DNA from: Algoriphagus taiwanensis
GTDB lineage: Bacteria; Bacteroidota; Bacteroidia; Cytophagales; Cyclobacteriaceae
Direction of reading: 5' to 3'
Assembly (NCBI RefSeq): GCF_036245645.1
Contig: NZ_BTPE01000007.1
Coordinates: forward strand, 62,001-126,000
DNA length: 64,000 nucleotides
Shown here: positions 1-7,968 of the stretch, piece by piece
Numbering within the stretch: position 1 is the first letter of the stretch
Layout of the letters: every line of letters starts with the position of its first letter
Position numbers and translations under genes: made by a program
Notes under the pieces: model-generated
The model's input: the letters and a program-made list of their open reading frames with translations, nothing else
Told to the model about the DNA's origin: nothing
The model's database searches: none

Positions 1-1118
1 TGTATACAGGTATTAAAGTAATCGACTTGATCGAGCCTTACGCAAAAGGGGGTAAAATCGGTCTTTTTGGAGGTGCCGGTGTAGGTAAGACCGTATTGAT
101 TCAGGAATTGATCAACAACATCGCAAAGGCTTACTCTGGTTTGTCCGTATTTGCAGGTGTAGGTGAAAGAACCCGTGAAGGAAACGACCTTTTGAGAGAA
201 ATGATCGAGTCTGGAATCGTAACCTACGGTGAAGACTTTATCCATAGCTTGGAAGAAGAAGGTGGTTGGGATCTATCGAAAGTAGATTTGAAAAAGCTGG
301 AAGAGTCCAAGGCAACCTTCGTGTTTGGTCAGATGAACGAACCTCCAGGAGCCCGTGCACGAGTGGCTTTGACTGGTTTGACTTTGGCAGAATACTACAG
401 AGATGGTGATGGTACAGGTCAGGGACGTGATATCCTTTTCTTTATTGACAACATCTTCCGATTTACTCAGGCTGGTTCCGAAGTATCCGCACTTTTGGGT
501 CGTATGCCATCAGCGGTAGGTTATCAGCCTACTTTGGCTACCGAAATGGGTGCCATGCAAGAGCGAATCACTTCTACCAAGAACGGTTCCATCACCTCAG
601 TACAGGCCGTTTACGTACCTGCGGATGACTTGACTGACCCGGCTCCTGCGACTACTTTCGCTCACTTGGATGCCACTACCGTATTGTCCCGTAAGATTGC
701 TGAATTGGGTATCTATCCTGCGGTGGATCCTTTGGACTCTACTTCCCGAATTTTGGACCCGGCTATCTTGGGTGATGATCACTACAACTGTGCTCAGCGA
801 GTGAAGGAAATCCTTCAGCGATACAAAGAATTGCAGGATATCATCGCCATCTTGGGTATGGAAGAACTTTCCGAAGAAGATAAAATGGTCGTACATAGAG
901 CTCGACGAGTTCAGCGATTCCTTTCTCAGCCTTTCCACGTAGCGGAGCAGTTTACCGGCTTGAAAGGGGTATTGGTTGATATCAAAGACACCATCAAAGG
1001 CTTCAACATGATCATGGACGGTGAATTGGATCACCTTCCAGAGGCAGCTTTCAACTTGGTAGGTAGCATCGAAGATGCCATCGCTAAGGGTGAAAAGATG
1101 TTGGCTGAAGTGAAATAA
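1..1118 (+). CDS. atpD: ATP synthase F1 beta subunit (5' truncated by window edge)
   Basis: Catalytic beta subunit of F1F0 ATP synthase, which makes or hydrolyses ATP at the cytoplasmic face of the membrane. The frame is open from base 3 and enters at the conserved TGIKVIDLIEPYAKGGKIG segment, so about 130 N-terminal residues lie outside the window. The P-loop GGAGVGKT is encoded at 69-92, and the second acidic strand (DILFFIDNIFRF) follows near 430-465. The DELSEED region of the family reads EELSEEDK here, close to the C-terminus. atpC follows after 84 bases, the usual order of a Bacteroidota atp operon. Very secure. Confidence 0.98.
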   Translation, partial: YTGIKVIDLIEPYAKGGKIGLFGGAGVGKTVLIQELINNIAKAYSGLSVFAGVGERTREGNDLLREMIESGIVTYGEDFIHSLEEEGGWDLSKVDLKKLEESKATFVFGQMNEPPGARARVALTGLTLAEYYRDGDGTGQGRDILFFIDNIFRFTQAGSEVSALLGRMPSAVGYQPTLATEMGAMQERITSTKNGSITSVQAVYVPADDLTDPAPATTFAHLDATTVLSRKIAELGIYPAVDPLDSTSRILDPAILGDDHYNCAQRVKEILQRYKELQDIIAILGMEELSEEDKMVVHRARRVQRFLSQPFHVAEQFTGLKGVLVDIKDTIKGFNMIMDGELDHLPEAAFNLVGSIEDAIAKGEKMLAEVK

Positions 1119-1123
1119 GAAAA

Positions 1124-1198
1124 TTAGTTACGGGTTATTAGTTATTGGTTTCAGAATGAGACCAATAACTTTTCAACTTACTAACTCAATAACTATAC
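1124..1198. repeat. Short-word intergenic repeat (TTAGTTATT family) between atpD and atpC
   Basis: The 84-base gap between atpD and atpC is built from repeated words. TTAGTTA, then TTATTAGTTATTGGTTTC on the left face the reverse complements GACCAATAACT, TACTAACT and AATAACTA on the right, so the whole piece can fold into a hairpin centred near 1155. The insert separates two genes expected to be cotranscribed. Its build matches the other word repeats of this window, but with a different word. Confidence 0.65.
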
Positions 1199-1202
1199 AA
1201 AC

Positions 1203-1451
1203 ATGCAATTAGAAATCATCACTCCTGACAAGAAAGTCTTCGAAGGCGAGGTATCCGAGGCCAGCTTCCCCGGTGCATCAGGATCTTTTCAGGTGCTGAA
1301 TAATCACGCGCCGATTGTGTCTGCTTTAGCAAAGGGTGCTGTATCCTACACTGCAAAAGATGGTGGAAAACAGTCTCTGATTGTAGAAGGTGGCGTGGTT
1401 GAGGTAAAAAATAACGTGATCGTGGTTTTGGCTGAAAAAGTAATCAGCTAA
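1203..1451 (+). CDS. atpC: ATP synthase F1 epsilon subunit, short form
   Basis: Epsilon subunit of the F1 rotor stalk. The 82 residues cover only the N-terminal beta-sandwich (start MQLEIITPDKKVFEGEV, core FPGASGSFQVLNNHAPIVSAL). The C-terminal two-helix domain, which inhibits ATP hydrolysis in E. coli (about 139 residues in all), is absent. This short form is usual in Bacteroidota rather than a truncation: the gene ends cleanly and a terminator follows. It is the last gene of the atp operon. Confidence 0.95.
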   Translation: MQLEIITPDKKVFEGEVSEASFPGASGSFQVLNNHAPIVSALAKGAVSYTAKDGGKQSLIVEGGVVEVKNNVIVVLAEKVIS

Positions 1452-1471
1452 ACCCATTCGATATAAAATAG

Positions 1472-1506
1472 AAAAGTCCAACTCGGGAGGGTTGGACTTT
1501 TTATTT
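1472..1506 (+). terminator. Intrinsic terminator of the atp operon
   Basis: An 11-bp perfect stem, AAAAGTCCAAC paired with GTTGGACTTTT (1472-1482 with 1491-1501), has an 8-base loop and is followed by a T-rich run. It lies 20 bases after the atpC stop. Confidence 0.9.
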
Positions 1507-1540
1507 TTCTTCATTCATAGTCTTTTAAAAATTATTCCCT

Positions 1541-1548
1541 TACCTTTG
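1541..1548 (+). promoter_or_regulatory. Bacteroidota -7 box upstream of rpsU
   Basis: TACCTTTG matches the TAnnTTTG -7 consensus and sits 26 bases before the rpsU start, just after the atp terminator. No clear -33 TTG is seen at the usual distance. Confidence 0.6.
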
Positions 1549-1573
1549 CCCCCACGAAAGGGGGTGTACACTT

Positions 1574-1768
1574 ATGATCATAGTAAACGTAAAAGAAAAC
1601 GAATCCATCGAAAAAGCGCTGAAGCGCTTCAAAAAGAAGTTTGACAAGACCGGTGCGGTTCGCGAACTAAGAGCCCGTCAGGCTTTCACCAAACCTTCCG
1701 TAAAAAGAAGAGATCAAGTCATCAAAGCGGCTTACAAGCAAAGACTTCAAAACGAAGCAAACAAGTAA
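1574..1768 (+). CDS. rpsU: 30S ribosomal protein S21
   Basis: Small-subunit ribosomal protein S21, 64 residues and very basic. The IEKALKRFKKKFDKTG segment and the ELRARQAFTKPSVKRR segment are family hallmarks. The gene has its own -7 box and its own terminator, so it is probably a single-gene transcript. The order rpsU, xerC-like recombinase, hpf is common in Bacteroidota. Confidence 0.97.
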   Translation: MIIVNVKENESIEKALKRFKKKFDKTGAVRELRARQAFTKPSVKRRDQVIKAAYKQRLQNEANK

Positions 1769-1790
1769 TCCCATTTGAGATGAACCATAG

Positions 1791-1819
1791 AAACCTGCTC
1801 CCGCGAGCAGGTTTTTTTT
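1791..1819 (+). terminator. Intrinsic terminator after rpsU
   Basis: A perfect 10-bp stem, AAACCTGCTC with GAGCAGGTTT (1791-1800 with 1805-1814), has a 4-base loop and ends in an eight-base T run. Confidence 0.93.
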
Positions 1820-1887
1820 GTATAAATGATTTTTGTCACTTGATCTTCCTGATTTTTCGTCTACCTTAAATCAAGTAAGAGTAGTTT

Positions 1888-2772
1888 ATGATCGATTCTT
1901 TCATTAATTATCTGGAATTCGAAAAGCGCAGCAGCGCACATACTGTTTTAGCCTACAGAAAAGACCTGGAACAAGCTGCAGAATTTGTTAATCTGTCTTT
2001 CGGGATTTCCGACTTGGAACAGTGCACCCATGCCGAGCTAAGAGCATGGATCATTGACTTGGTAGAGCAGGGATTAAGTGCCACCACGGTCAATCGAAAA
2101 TTGGCCACGCTACGCTCCTATTATAAATTCCTGCTCAGATCCAAGCTGATTACCAAAGACCCCACCTATAAGTTAAAATCCCTTAAAACGCCTAAAAAAC
2201 TCCCCGATTTCGTACAAGAATCTACCTTGGAGGACGTTTTGAAGGAAGAAGTTTATGAACCCACTTTCGAAGGCCAGCGAGACCGGATGGTATTGGAGTT
2301 TTTGTATCTCACGGGCATCCGACTCTCTGAATTGGTCAATTTGAAATGGAAAGACCTCAACCTGATTGAAAAGCAAGTCAAGGTGCTAGGGAAAAGACAA
2401 AAAGAACGAATCATTCCCCTCACCAATGGCCTGCTTCAGAATATAATTCTGTATCAAAAAGTATTTGAGGAAAGGTTTTCAAAACTTGATGGGAATGCCT
2501 ATTTTATCGTAACCAACAAAGGGGAACAAAGCTATTCTATGATGATCTATCGGATAGTCAGACATTACTTGGATCTTTTTGCGCAGAATACGCGACGAAG
2601 TCCCCATATCCTACGTCACACCTTTGCCACCCATCTACTCAACAAAGGAGCGGATCTGAATGCGGTCAAGGACCTTCTTGGCCATGCAAATCTAGCCGCG
2701 ACTCAGGTGTACACCCACAACTCCATGGAAAAACTGAAGGCTGTGTTTGAACAGGCACATCCTAAAGCGTAA
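1888..2772 (+). CDS. xerC: Tyrosine recombinase, XerC type
   Basis: Site-specific tyrosine recombinase of 294 residues, the usual XerC/XerD length. An N-terminal SAM-like core-binding domain occupies about residues 1-85. The catalytic domain carries the full set of residues: R145 (TGIRLSEL), K169, H240 and R243 (HILRHTFATHLL), H266 (LLGHANL) and the nucleophile Y275 (TQVYTHNS). The likely role is chromosome dimer resolution at dif. The location between rpsU and hpf is a conserved housekeeping position, which argues against a phage or integron integrase. XerC versus XerD cannot be settled from one copy. Confidence 0.93.
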   Translation: MIDSFINYLEFEKRSSAHTVLAYRKDLEQAAEFVNLSFGISDLEQCTHAELRAWIIDLVEQGLSATTVNRKLATLRSYYKFLLRSKLITKDPTYKLKSLKTPKKLPDFVQESTLEDVLKEEVYEPTFEGQRDRMVLEFLYLTGIRLSELVNLKWKDLNLIEKQVKVLGKRQKERIIPLTNGLLQNIILYQKVFEERFSKLDGNAYFIVTNKGEQSYSMMIYRIVRHYLDLFAQNTRRSPHILRHTFATHLLNKGADLNAVKDLLGHANLAATQVYTHNSMEKLKAVFEQAHPKA

Positions 2773-2808
2773 ATAAATCAATTGTTCAACCACTAAATGC
2801 AAATCGTT

Positions 2809-3114
2809 ATGAAACTGCAAATGCACTCCATCCACTTCGACGCTGACCGAAAGCTGATCGACTTTATTCAAAAGAAGGCTGATAAACTGGATACCTTCTA
2901 CGACCGGATCATTGATGGAGAAGTTTTTATGAGACTGGATAAACATGAAAAAAATGAGAATAAAATTGTCGAAATCAAACTGAATGTACCCGGCAAGCAG
3001 TTTTTTGCAAAGCATCAGGATGATTCCTTCGAGGCCGCCGCTGATGAAGCAGTAGAAGGTCTCCGACGACAAATCAAAAAGTATAAAGAAAAAGTAGTCT
3101 TGGCCAAGCAATAA
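2809..3114 (+). CDS. hpf: Ribosome hibernation promoting factor, short form
   Basis: HPF/RaiA family protein that binds the 30S subunit in slow growth and promotes inactive ribosome dimers. About 101 residues; the long-form C-terminal dimerisation domain is absent. The beta-alpha-beta-beta-beta-alpha fold is visible from MKLQMHSIHFDADRKLIDFI to the basic C-terminal helix. An in-frame ATG also occurs at 2797 (MQIV), but relatives begin at MKLQ, so 2809 is preferred. The gene lies 36 bases after xerC and is followed by a terminator. Confidence 0.9.
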   Translation: MKLQMHSIHFDADRKLIDFIQKKADKLDTFYDRIIDGEVFMRLDKHEKNENKIVEIKLNVPGKQFFAKHQDDSFEAAADEAVEGLRRQIKKYKEKVVLAKQ

Positions 3115-3137
3115 GTTTTAGCCAAATTTGCATCAGA

Positions 3138-3165
3138 CCCTCAGGAAACTGAGGGTTTTGTTTTT
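3138..3165 (+). terminator. Intrinsic terminator after hpf
   Basis: CCCTCAG pairs with CTGAGGG (3138-3144 with 3149-3155) around a GAAA tetraloop, followed by TTTTGTTTTT. It separates hpf from the next gene and therefore argues that the next gene starts at 3176, not upstream. Confidence 0.9.
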
Positions 3166-3175
3166 CAAGCAGGTT

Positions 3176-4693
3176 ATGAAAAATCCATCTCCACAAAAGT
3201 ATCTCCTCATTTTTTGGTCTGTGAATCTGGCCCTTGCAGTCATTAAGCTGTTTTTTGCCTTTCGGCCGGAATTGGACCTTTTCACCGAGGAGGCCCAATA
3301 CTGGCTCTGGTCCAGAAATCTGGATTGGCATTATTATTCCAAGCCACCTATGGTAGCCGTGCTCAATTTCATCAGTACAGGTATCTTGGGGCATAAGGAA
3401 GTGGCCATACGAATGATTCCTATTCTAGCCGGATTGGGGACAGCCTGGATTGTATTTCGCTTCACCGACTACCTCTACTCTTCCAAAAAAACAGCCTGTC
3501 TGGCTGGACTACTTTTTTTGGGTATGCCTATTCACCTGCTGGAATTCACTTTTCATACCACGGATACGTCCATGACCTTTTTCTGGACTTGGGCTTGGTT
3601 TATGCTTTACCGAGCTATTCAGGAAAACAAAACCTCACTTTGGGTCGCGGCAGGACTCATCACAGCATTGGGAATCATGTCAAAGGCAACGATGATTTTG
3701 ATCTTCCCGGCTTCTCTAATTTTCCTTTTCCTTTCAGGAAAGCTAAAAGAAGCGGGAAAGCAGTGGCTGATTTTGCTTGGCATTTCTCTTTTGGGATTTC
3801 TTCCAAGCCTAATCTGGAACCTGCAAAACGATTTCTACACTTTTAAGCACCTAGCTGCCTTGGGAGGAGCCTCCGGAGGAGAACCCAAGCCCTTTGATTT
3901 GGGCCTTTTGGTGAGTAGGACCTCGGAATACCTAAGTGGACAATTGGCCATGGTATCTGTATTCTTCCTGCCTTTTTTCTTTTTTGCAGTGAAAAAGACA
4001 ATCCGATCCAGAGAGCTTTCAAGTTTTTACGTAGCACTTCCGGGACTCCTTACCTTTTTGGGATTCGGAGGACTTAGTCTCTTTACCTGGATAGAAGTCA
4101 ACTGGCCCGGCTTTGCCTATAGCACCTTTCCGGTCTTCTTAGCACCTGTGGTGGCTAATATGGAATCCGGATGGAAAAAATATACCTCATGGGCTGTGGG
4201 AGTCAGTTTGGCTCTTCAGATACTCCTGCTTTCTCCCAATATCTTCCAATGGAAAAGCCAAGGCCCCATTTTCAAAGCAGAAAAGGCTATTTTCAAACGC
4301 ATGGTCGGCTACGAGGATTTGGGCAATCGGATAGACTTTCTCCAAGACAGTCTTGGACTTTCATCCCCAGTACTTTTCAGCGAAAGCTACCATGTGGCCT
4401 CCGAATTGGCCTTTTATGTGGATGGGCATCCTCAACCTTACACAATAAATATGGGCTCCCGCAAAAACCAATGGGACCTCTGGCCGGGAATGGATCAGTT
4501 TATTGGTCAGGAAAGAACCTTCATTTTTGTGAGTAGAGGTCAGGAATCTCCTGAATCGGTTACGAATTTTGGACGACTGATTTATGAGGAAAAGTACCCC
4601 CATGCATTCCGAAGTGACACTTTGGGATTTACCAAGATTCAAATTTGGGAGGACCTTCTTGATTATACTCCAGTAGATACAGGAAAATTTTAG
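3176..4693 (+). CDS. Membrane glycosyltransferase, ArnT/PMT-like (GT39/GT83 type)
   Basis: Integral-membrane glycosyltransferase of about 505 residues that should use a lipid-linked sugar donor on the outer face of the inner membrane. The N-terminal half holds many hydrophobic segments, and the first periplasmic loop carries acidic residues followed by YYSKPPMVA (LFTEEAQYW..YYSKPPM), the signature loop of the PMT_2/ArnT superfamily. The frame stays open upstream to 3128, but a terminator hairpin lies there, so the ATG at 3176 was chosen. The next two genes (GT2 and a flippase-like protein) suggest a shared role in modifying an envelope glycolipid or glycoprotein. The acceptor is unknown. Confidence 0.85.
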   Translation: MKNPSPQKYLLIFWSVNLALAVIKLFFAFRPELDLFTEEAQYWLWSRNLDWHYYSKPPMVAVLNFISTGILGHKEVAIRMIPILAGLGTAWIVFRFTDYLYSSKKTACLAGLLFLGMPIHLLEFTFHTTDTSMTFFWTWAWFMLYRAIQENKTSLWVAAGLITALGIMSKATMILIFPASLIFLFLSGKLKEAGKQWLILLGISLLGFLPSLIWNLQNDFYTFKHLAALGGASGGEPKPFDLGLLVSRTSEYLSGQLAMVSVFFLPFFFFAVKKTIRSRELSSFYVALPGLLTFLGFGGLSLFTWIEVNWPGFAYSTFPVFLAPVVANMESGWKKYTSWAVGVSLALQILLLSPNIFQWKSQGPIFKAEKAIFKRMVGYEDLGNRIDFLQDSLGLSSPVLFSESYHVASELAFYVDGHPQPYTINMGSRKNQWDLWPGMDQFIGQERTFIFVSRGQESPESVTNFGRLIYEEKYPHAFRSDTLGFTKIQIWEDLLDYTPVDTGKF

Positions 4694-4743
4694 GGGTTAA
4701 AAATCAAAATAATCTTTGGCAATGGTCTATTTAAGGCCATGAT

Positions 4744-4775
4744 TTTGCCCACCCAAGGATTTCTGGGTATTTTTG
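4744..4775 (+). promoter_or_regulatory. Bacteroidota promoter for the GT2 gene
   Basis: TTTG at 4744-4747 and TATTTTTG at 4768-4775 are separated by 20 bases, matching the -33 TTTG and -7 TAnnTTTG pattern. The ATG at 4791 then gives a leader of only about ten bases. Confidence 0.65.
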
Positions 4776-4790
4776 ACCAAATTTTATCTC

Positions 4791-5783
4791 ATGAACCAGC
4801 CACTTTTATCCGTAGTCATCACGGTCTACAACGAAGAAGAAAATATCAAGCCACTCTTGGAGGCTACCTATGCCGCGCTTTCGGAAATCGACTATGAGGT
4901 GATTTTGATTGAAGACGGATCGACTGATGGTACGGTAAAAGAGGTCAAGAAGTACGCTAATGACCGGACCCGTCTGATTATTTTCAACAGAAACTATGGG
5001 CAAACCACCGCCTTGGCAGCCGGTATCGACAGTGCAGTAGGTACCTACATAGCCACCATGGACGGGGATCTTCAAAATGACCCTACAGACATCCCAACCA
5101 TGCTTCAAAAGGCTATCGATGAAGAATGGGATGTGGTGGCTGGTCGCCGGGCTAAACGAAAGGATGGATTTGTCCTCAGAAAAATTCCTTCCAAAATCGC
5201 AAACTGGGTCATCCGAAATACCACCAAAGTGTATCTCAACGACTATGGCTGCACGCTTCGGGTCTACAAGGCTGAAATCGCCCAAAATATGGGGCTTTAT
5301 GGAGAACTGCACCGCTTTATCCCTGTTTTGGCTAAGCAGCAGGGTGCAAAAATGACCGAGGTGGATGTAAAGCATCATCCAAGAATTCACGGCACTTCCA
5401 AATACGGTCTGAGCCGGACATTTAAGGTTTTGGCGGATTTGATCCTGATGCTCTTCTTCCAGAAGTATTTTCAGCGTCCGATCCACCTTTTCGGGGGCTT
5501 GGGCTTGATTTCCTTTTTCTTGGGTTCTTTGATCAGCTTATATCTGCTCATTCTCAAAATCATGGGCGAAGACATCTGGGGCAGACCGATCATGATTCTT
5601 GGATTTATTCTGATTTTGGGGGGTATTCAGATGATTACGACCGGAATCATCGCGGAAATTATTGTCAGGACTTATTTTGAATCTCAGAATAAGAAAACCT
5701 ACACCATTCGCTCCATATACCAAGGTTTGCAAAGCTCCAAGGTAGAATCTCCCCAAGTCATTCCCTCCACTGAGGAAAAGTAA
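4791..5783 (+). CDS. Polyprenyl-phosphate glycosyltransferase, GT2 family with two C-terminal TM helices
   Basis: DPM1/GtrB-like transferase of 330 residues that should load a sugar onto undecaprenyl phosphate on the cytoplasmic side. The GT-A nucleotide-binding start is SVVITVYNEEENI, followed by LIEDGSTDGT and the metal-binding region MDGDLQNDP. Two C-terminal hydrophobic hairpins (about residues 230-300) anchor it. An in-frame TTG at 4773 overlaps the predicted -7 box, so ATG 4791 is used. As the donor maker next to an ArnT/PMT-like transferase, it plausibly supplies the lipid-linked sugar used by its neighbour. Confidence 0.9.
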   Translation: MNQPLLSVVITVYNEEENIKPLLEATYAALSEIDYEVILIEDGSTDGTVKEVKKYANDRTRLIIFNRNYGQTTALAAGIDSAVGTYIATMDGDLQNDPTDIPTMLQKAIDEEWDVVAGRRAKRKDGFVLRKIPSKIANWVIRNTTKVYLNDYGCTLRVYKAEIAQNMGLYGELHRFIPVLAKQQGAKMTEVDVKHHPRIHGTSKYGLSRTFKVLADLILMLFFQKYFQRPIHLFGGLGLISFFLGSLISLYLLILKIMGEDIWGRPIMILGFILILGGIQMITTGIIAEIIVRTYFESQNKKTYTIRSIYQGLQSSKVESPQVIPSTEEK

Positions 5784-5793
5784 AAGCAAGGTC

Positions 5794-6678
5794 TTGGAGA
5801 GGAAAAGCCCACTTTCAAAAGAAGTCAAAACAGCAGGAAAACTCTTGCTGACCGGCTTGGCTCTTTTTCTGGTTTTCCGAAAAATTGATACCGATCAGCT
5901 GTTGGATTTGGCGGGTGAAATCCAGCTCATCTGGCTTATTCCTGCTGTTTTCCTATTTATCCTGAGCAAAGTTGCGACTTCCATCCGACTCAATCTATAC
6001 TTCAAAGACATCGGCATTTACCTTTCAGAAAGCCAAAACTGGAGGCTTTACCTCATTGGCATGTTTTACAACCTCTTTCTTCCTGGAGGAATCGGAGGAG
6101 ACGGATACAAGGTGTATTTGCTAAATAAACACTTCAAAACACCGGTAAAAAAATTAATTCAATCCGCTCTTCTGGATCGGCTAGGGGGGTTAATCGCCAT
6201 TTTTTTCTTGCTATTTGTGCTCTTTCTTATGGTGGATATACAGCTTGATTTTTTGGAGAGCCGTCTTTGGAACGGGCTGATGATTGCTGGTTTGATTTTG
6301 ACTATTCCTGCCTTTTGGTTGCTTCAAAAGTTCCTCTTCAGGGACTTCCTACCCTCCTTCTGGCCGGCTAATGCCTGGTCCTTTGCCGGGCAGCTCGCTC
6401 AGCTTTTCTGCGCTTGGTTTATCTTATTGGCATTGGGGATTTCCGAAAATATCCTCGCTTATCAACTGGTATTTTTACTTTCCTCCATTGTAGCCGTACT
6501 TCCTTTGACGATTGGCGGGGTAGGTGCAAGAGAGCTTGTTTTTGTCTATGCTCATACCTATGCAGGAATCGAGGAGACCGCCGCGGTAGCTTTCAGCTTG
6601 ATTTTCTTTCTGATTTCGGCTTTAGTTTCCCTTTCTGGAACCTTTATTAAGGTTGATTTAGCTAAAAATCACAACTAG
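5794..6678 (+). CDS. Lysylphosphatidylglycerol synthase TM-region (UPF0104/YbhN-like) membrane protein
   Basis: Polytopic membrane protein of 294 residues in the AglD2/YbhN-like family, with the signature NLFLPGGIGGDGYKVYLL near residue 92 and the later LPLTIGGVGARELVF motif. It starts at a TTG, 11 bases after the GT2 stop; no in-frame ATG lies between the upstream in-frame stop at 5743 and this codon. Members are often found beside polyprenyl-phosphate glycosyltransferases and may help move the glycolipid. Function here is inferred from family and context only. Confidence 0.82.
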   Translation: MERKSPLSKEVKTAGKLLLTGLALFLVFRKIDTDQLLDLAGEIQLIWLIPAVFLFILSKVATSIRLNLYFKDIGIYLSESQNWRLYLIGMFYNLFLPGGIGGDGYKVYLLNKHFKTPVKKLIQSALLDRLGGLIAIFFLLFVLFLMVDIQLDFLESRLWNGLMIAGLILTIPAFWLLQKFLFRDFLPSFWPANAWSFAGQLAQLFCAWFILLALGISENILAYQLVFLLSSIVAVLPLTIGGVGARELVFVYAHTYAGIEETAAVAFSLIFFLISALVSLSGTFIKVDLAKNHN

Positions 6679-6702
6679 CTGTTTTCCAATCATTTTTACA
6701 AA

Positions 6703-6751
6703 AATCATCCTTGCAAATTTAAAATGTCATTTTAAATTTGCAAGGATGATT
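6703..6751. promoter_or_regulatory. Perfect 24-bp palindrome with embedded symmetric promoter
   Basis: Bases 6703-6726 are the exact reverse complement of 6728-6751, with a single T at the centre. The right arm contains TAAATTTG (6733-6740), a match to the -7 consensus, and the left arm supplies TTG (6711-6713) 19 bases upstream as -33. The start codon of the DUF4143 ATPase (6746) lies inside the right arm, so the transcript would be leaderless or nearly so. By symmetry the same promoter exists on the minus strand. An operator for a dimeric regulator is the simplest reading. Confidence 0.75.
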
Positions 6752-7930
6752 AAGAGATTACTTTTCAATAGACTTGGAGAATTGATGCCGGATTTTCCGG
6801 CTATTGCCATCTTGGGTTCAAGACAAGTGGGGAAGACTACGCTTGCTCAAGTTTTGGCAGAACAGGTTGATCAGGAGTCCATTTATCTTGATTTGGAAAG
6901 TCCAAGTGATCGATCCAAACTGACTGAGCCTGAGCAGTATTTTGAACTTCATGGGGGCAAGTTGATGATTTTGGATGAAATCCAACGGATGCCAGAATTA
7001 TTTCAAGTGTTAAGAGGCATCATTGATCGCAGAAGGAAGAAGGGATTTCGGTCTTGTCAATTTCTGATTTTAGGATCTGCATCATTGGAATTAATCAGAC
7101 AATCATCCGAAAGTCTTGCAGGTCGAATTGCCTATGAAGAATTGCCGGGCTTTACGATTTTGGAAATAGGAGATGAAGAAAAAAATCTTGAAAAATTGTG
7201 GCTTCGCGGTGGATATCCGGATTCTTTTCTGGCGAGTTCGGACAAGGCTAGCTTGACTTGGAGACAAAACTTTATCACCACTTATCTGGAGAGGGATATT
7301 CCGCAAATTGCCCAGTTTATGCCAAGCAGCCGTCTCAGAAGACTCTGGACAATGCTTGCCCATGAACAGGGGCAAATGATCAACCATTCCAAGTTTGGGG
7401 CAAGCCTCGATCTTAGCTCCCCTACGGTCAAATCTTATATGGATCTTTTGGAAGACCTGCTGTTGATTCGCTCCATTAGACCTTGGATGAGTAATGTAGG
7501 CAAGCGCTTGGTCAAAAGTCCCAAAGTATATATCCGAGACTCAGGCCTCACTCATGCACTTTTGCAAATCGGGACTATGGATAATCTATTGGCCCATCCG
7601 GTAGCAGGATTCAGCTGGGAAGGCTTTGTGATCGAGCAGCTACTATCGGTTTTGCCTAAAAATGCTGATTTCGGGTTTTACCGCACTTCAGCAGGTGCAG
7701 AATTAGACTTGGTCATTCAGATAGGGAGTCAGATTTGGGCAATCGAGATCAAGCGGACCCTCAGCCCCAAACTGTCGAAAGGCTTTTCTATCGCAGCTGA
7801 AGATGTGGAAGCGACTCATCGCTTTTTCATTTATGCTGGCAAAGAAGAATTTCCTCTTTCAGACAAGGTCTTGGCCACAGGAGTGACTGAAATGATGAAA
7901 AGGATAAATCTGCAAAGGGAAAATGGATAA
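6746..7930 (+). CDS. AAA+ family ATPase with DUF4143 C-terminal domain
   Basis: ATP-binding protein of 394 residues. Walker A is GSRQVGKTT (about residues 25-33) and Walker B is LMILDEIQ (about 75-82), followed by the sensor-like LILGSAS. The C-terminal half has the DUF4143 features: YLERDIPQIAQ, a small winged-helix-like stretch, RDSGLTHALLQI, WEGFVIEQLL, then a PD-(D/E)xK-like core with GAELDLVI and WAIEIK. The AELD and EIK pair resembles a restriction-like nuclease site. The biological role of this widespread, patchily distributed family is not established. The gene stands alone, starts inside a palindrome, and is probably accessory. Confidence 0.9.
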   Translation: MIKRLLFNRLGELMPDFPAIAILGSRQVGKTTLAQVLAEQVDQESIYLDLESPSDRSKLTEPEQYFELHGGKLMILDEIQRMPELFQVLRGIIDRRRKKGFRSCQFLILGSASLELIRQSSESLAGRIAYEELPGFTILEIGDEEKNLEKLWLRGGYPDSFLASSDKASLTWRQNFITTYLERDIPQIAQFMPSSRLRRLWTMLAHEQGQMINHSKFGASLDLSSPTVKSYMDLLEDLLLIRSIRPWMSNVGKRLVKSPKVYIRDSGLTHALLQIGTMDNLLAHPVAGFSWEGFVIEQLLSVLPKNADFGFYRTSAGAELDLVIQIGSQIWAIEIKRTLSPKLSKGFSIAAEDVEATHRFFIYAGKEEFPLSDKVLATGVTEMMKRINLQRENG

Positions 7931-7943
7931 AGTCCATTTTCCC

Positions 7944-7951
7944 TACCTTTG
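7944..7951 (+). promoter_or_regulatory. -7 box upstream of pyrF
   Basis: TACCTTTG matches TAnnTTTG and lies 17 bases before the pyrF start. A -33 element is not obvious. Confidence 0.55.
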
Positions 7952-7968
7952 CCCAAAATCCCCAACCC

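Noticed and set aside
1888..2772. A phage or integron integrase at 1.9 kb
   Set aside because: Length, catalytic pattern and position between rpsU and hpf fit a chromosomal XerC, and no other phage genes are near.
3128..3175. An upstream start for the ArnT/PMT-like gene
   Set aside because: A strong terminator of hpf covers this segment.
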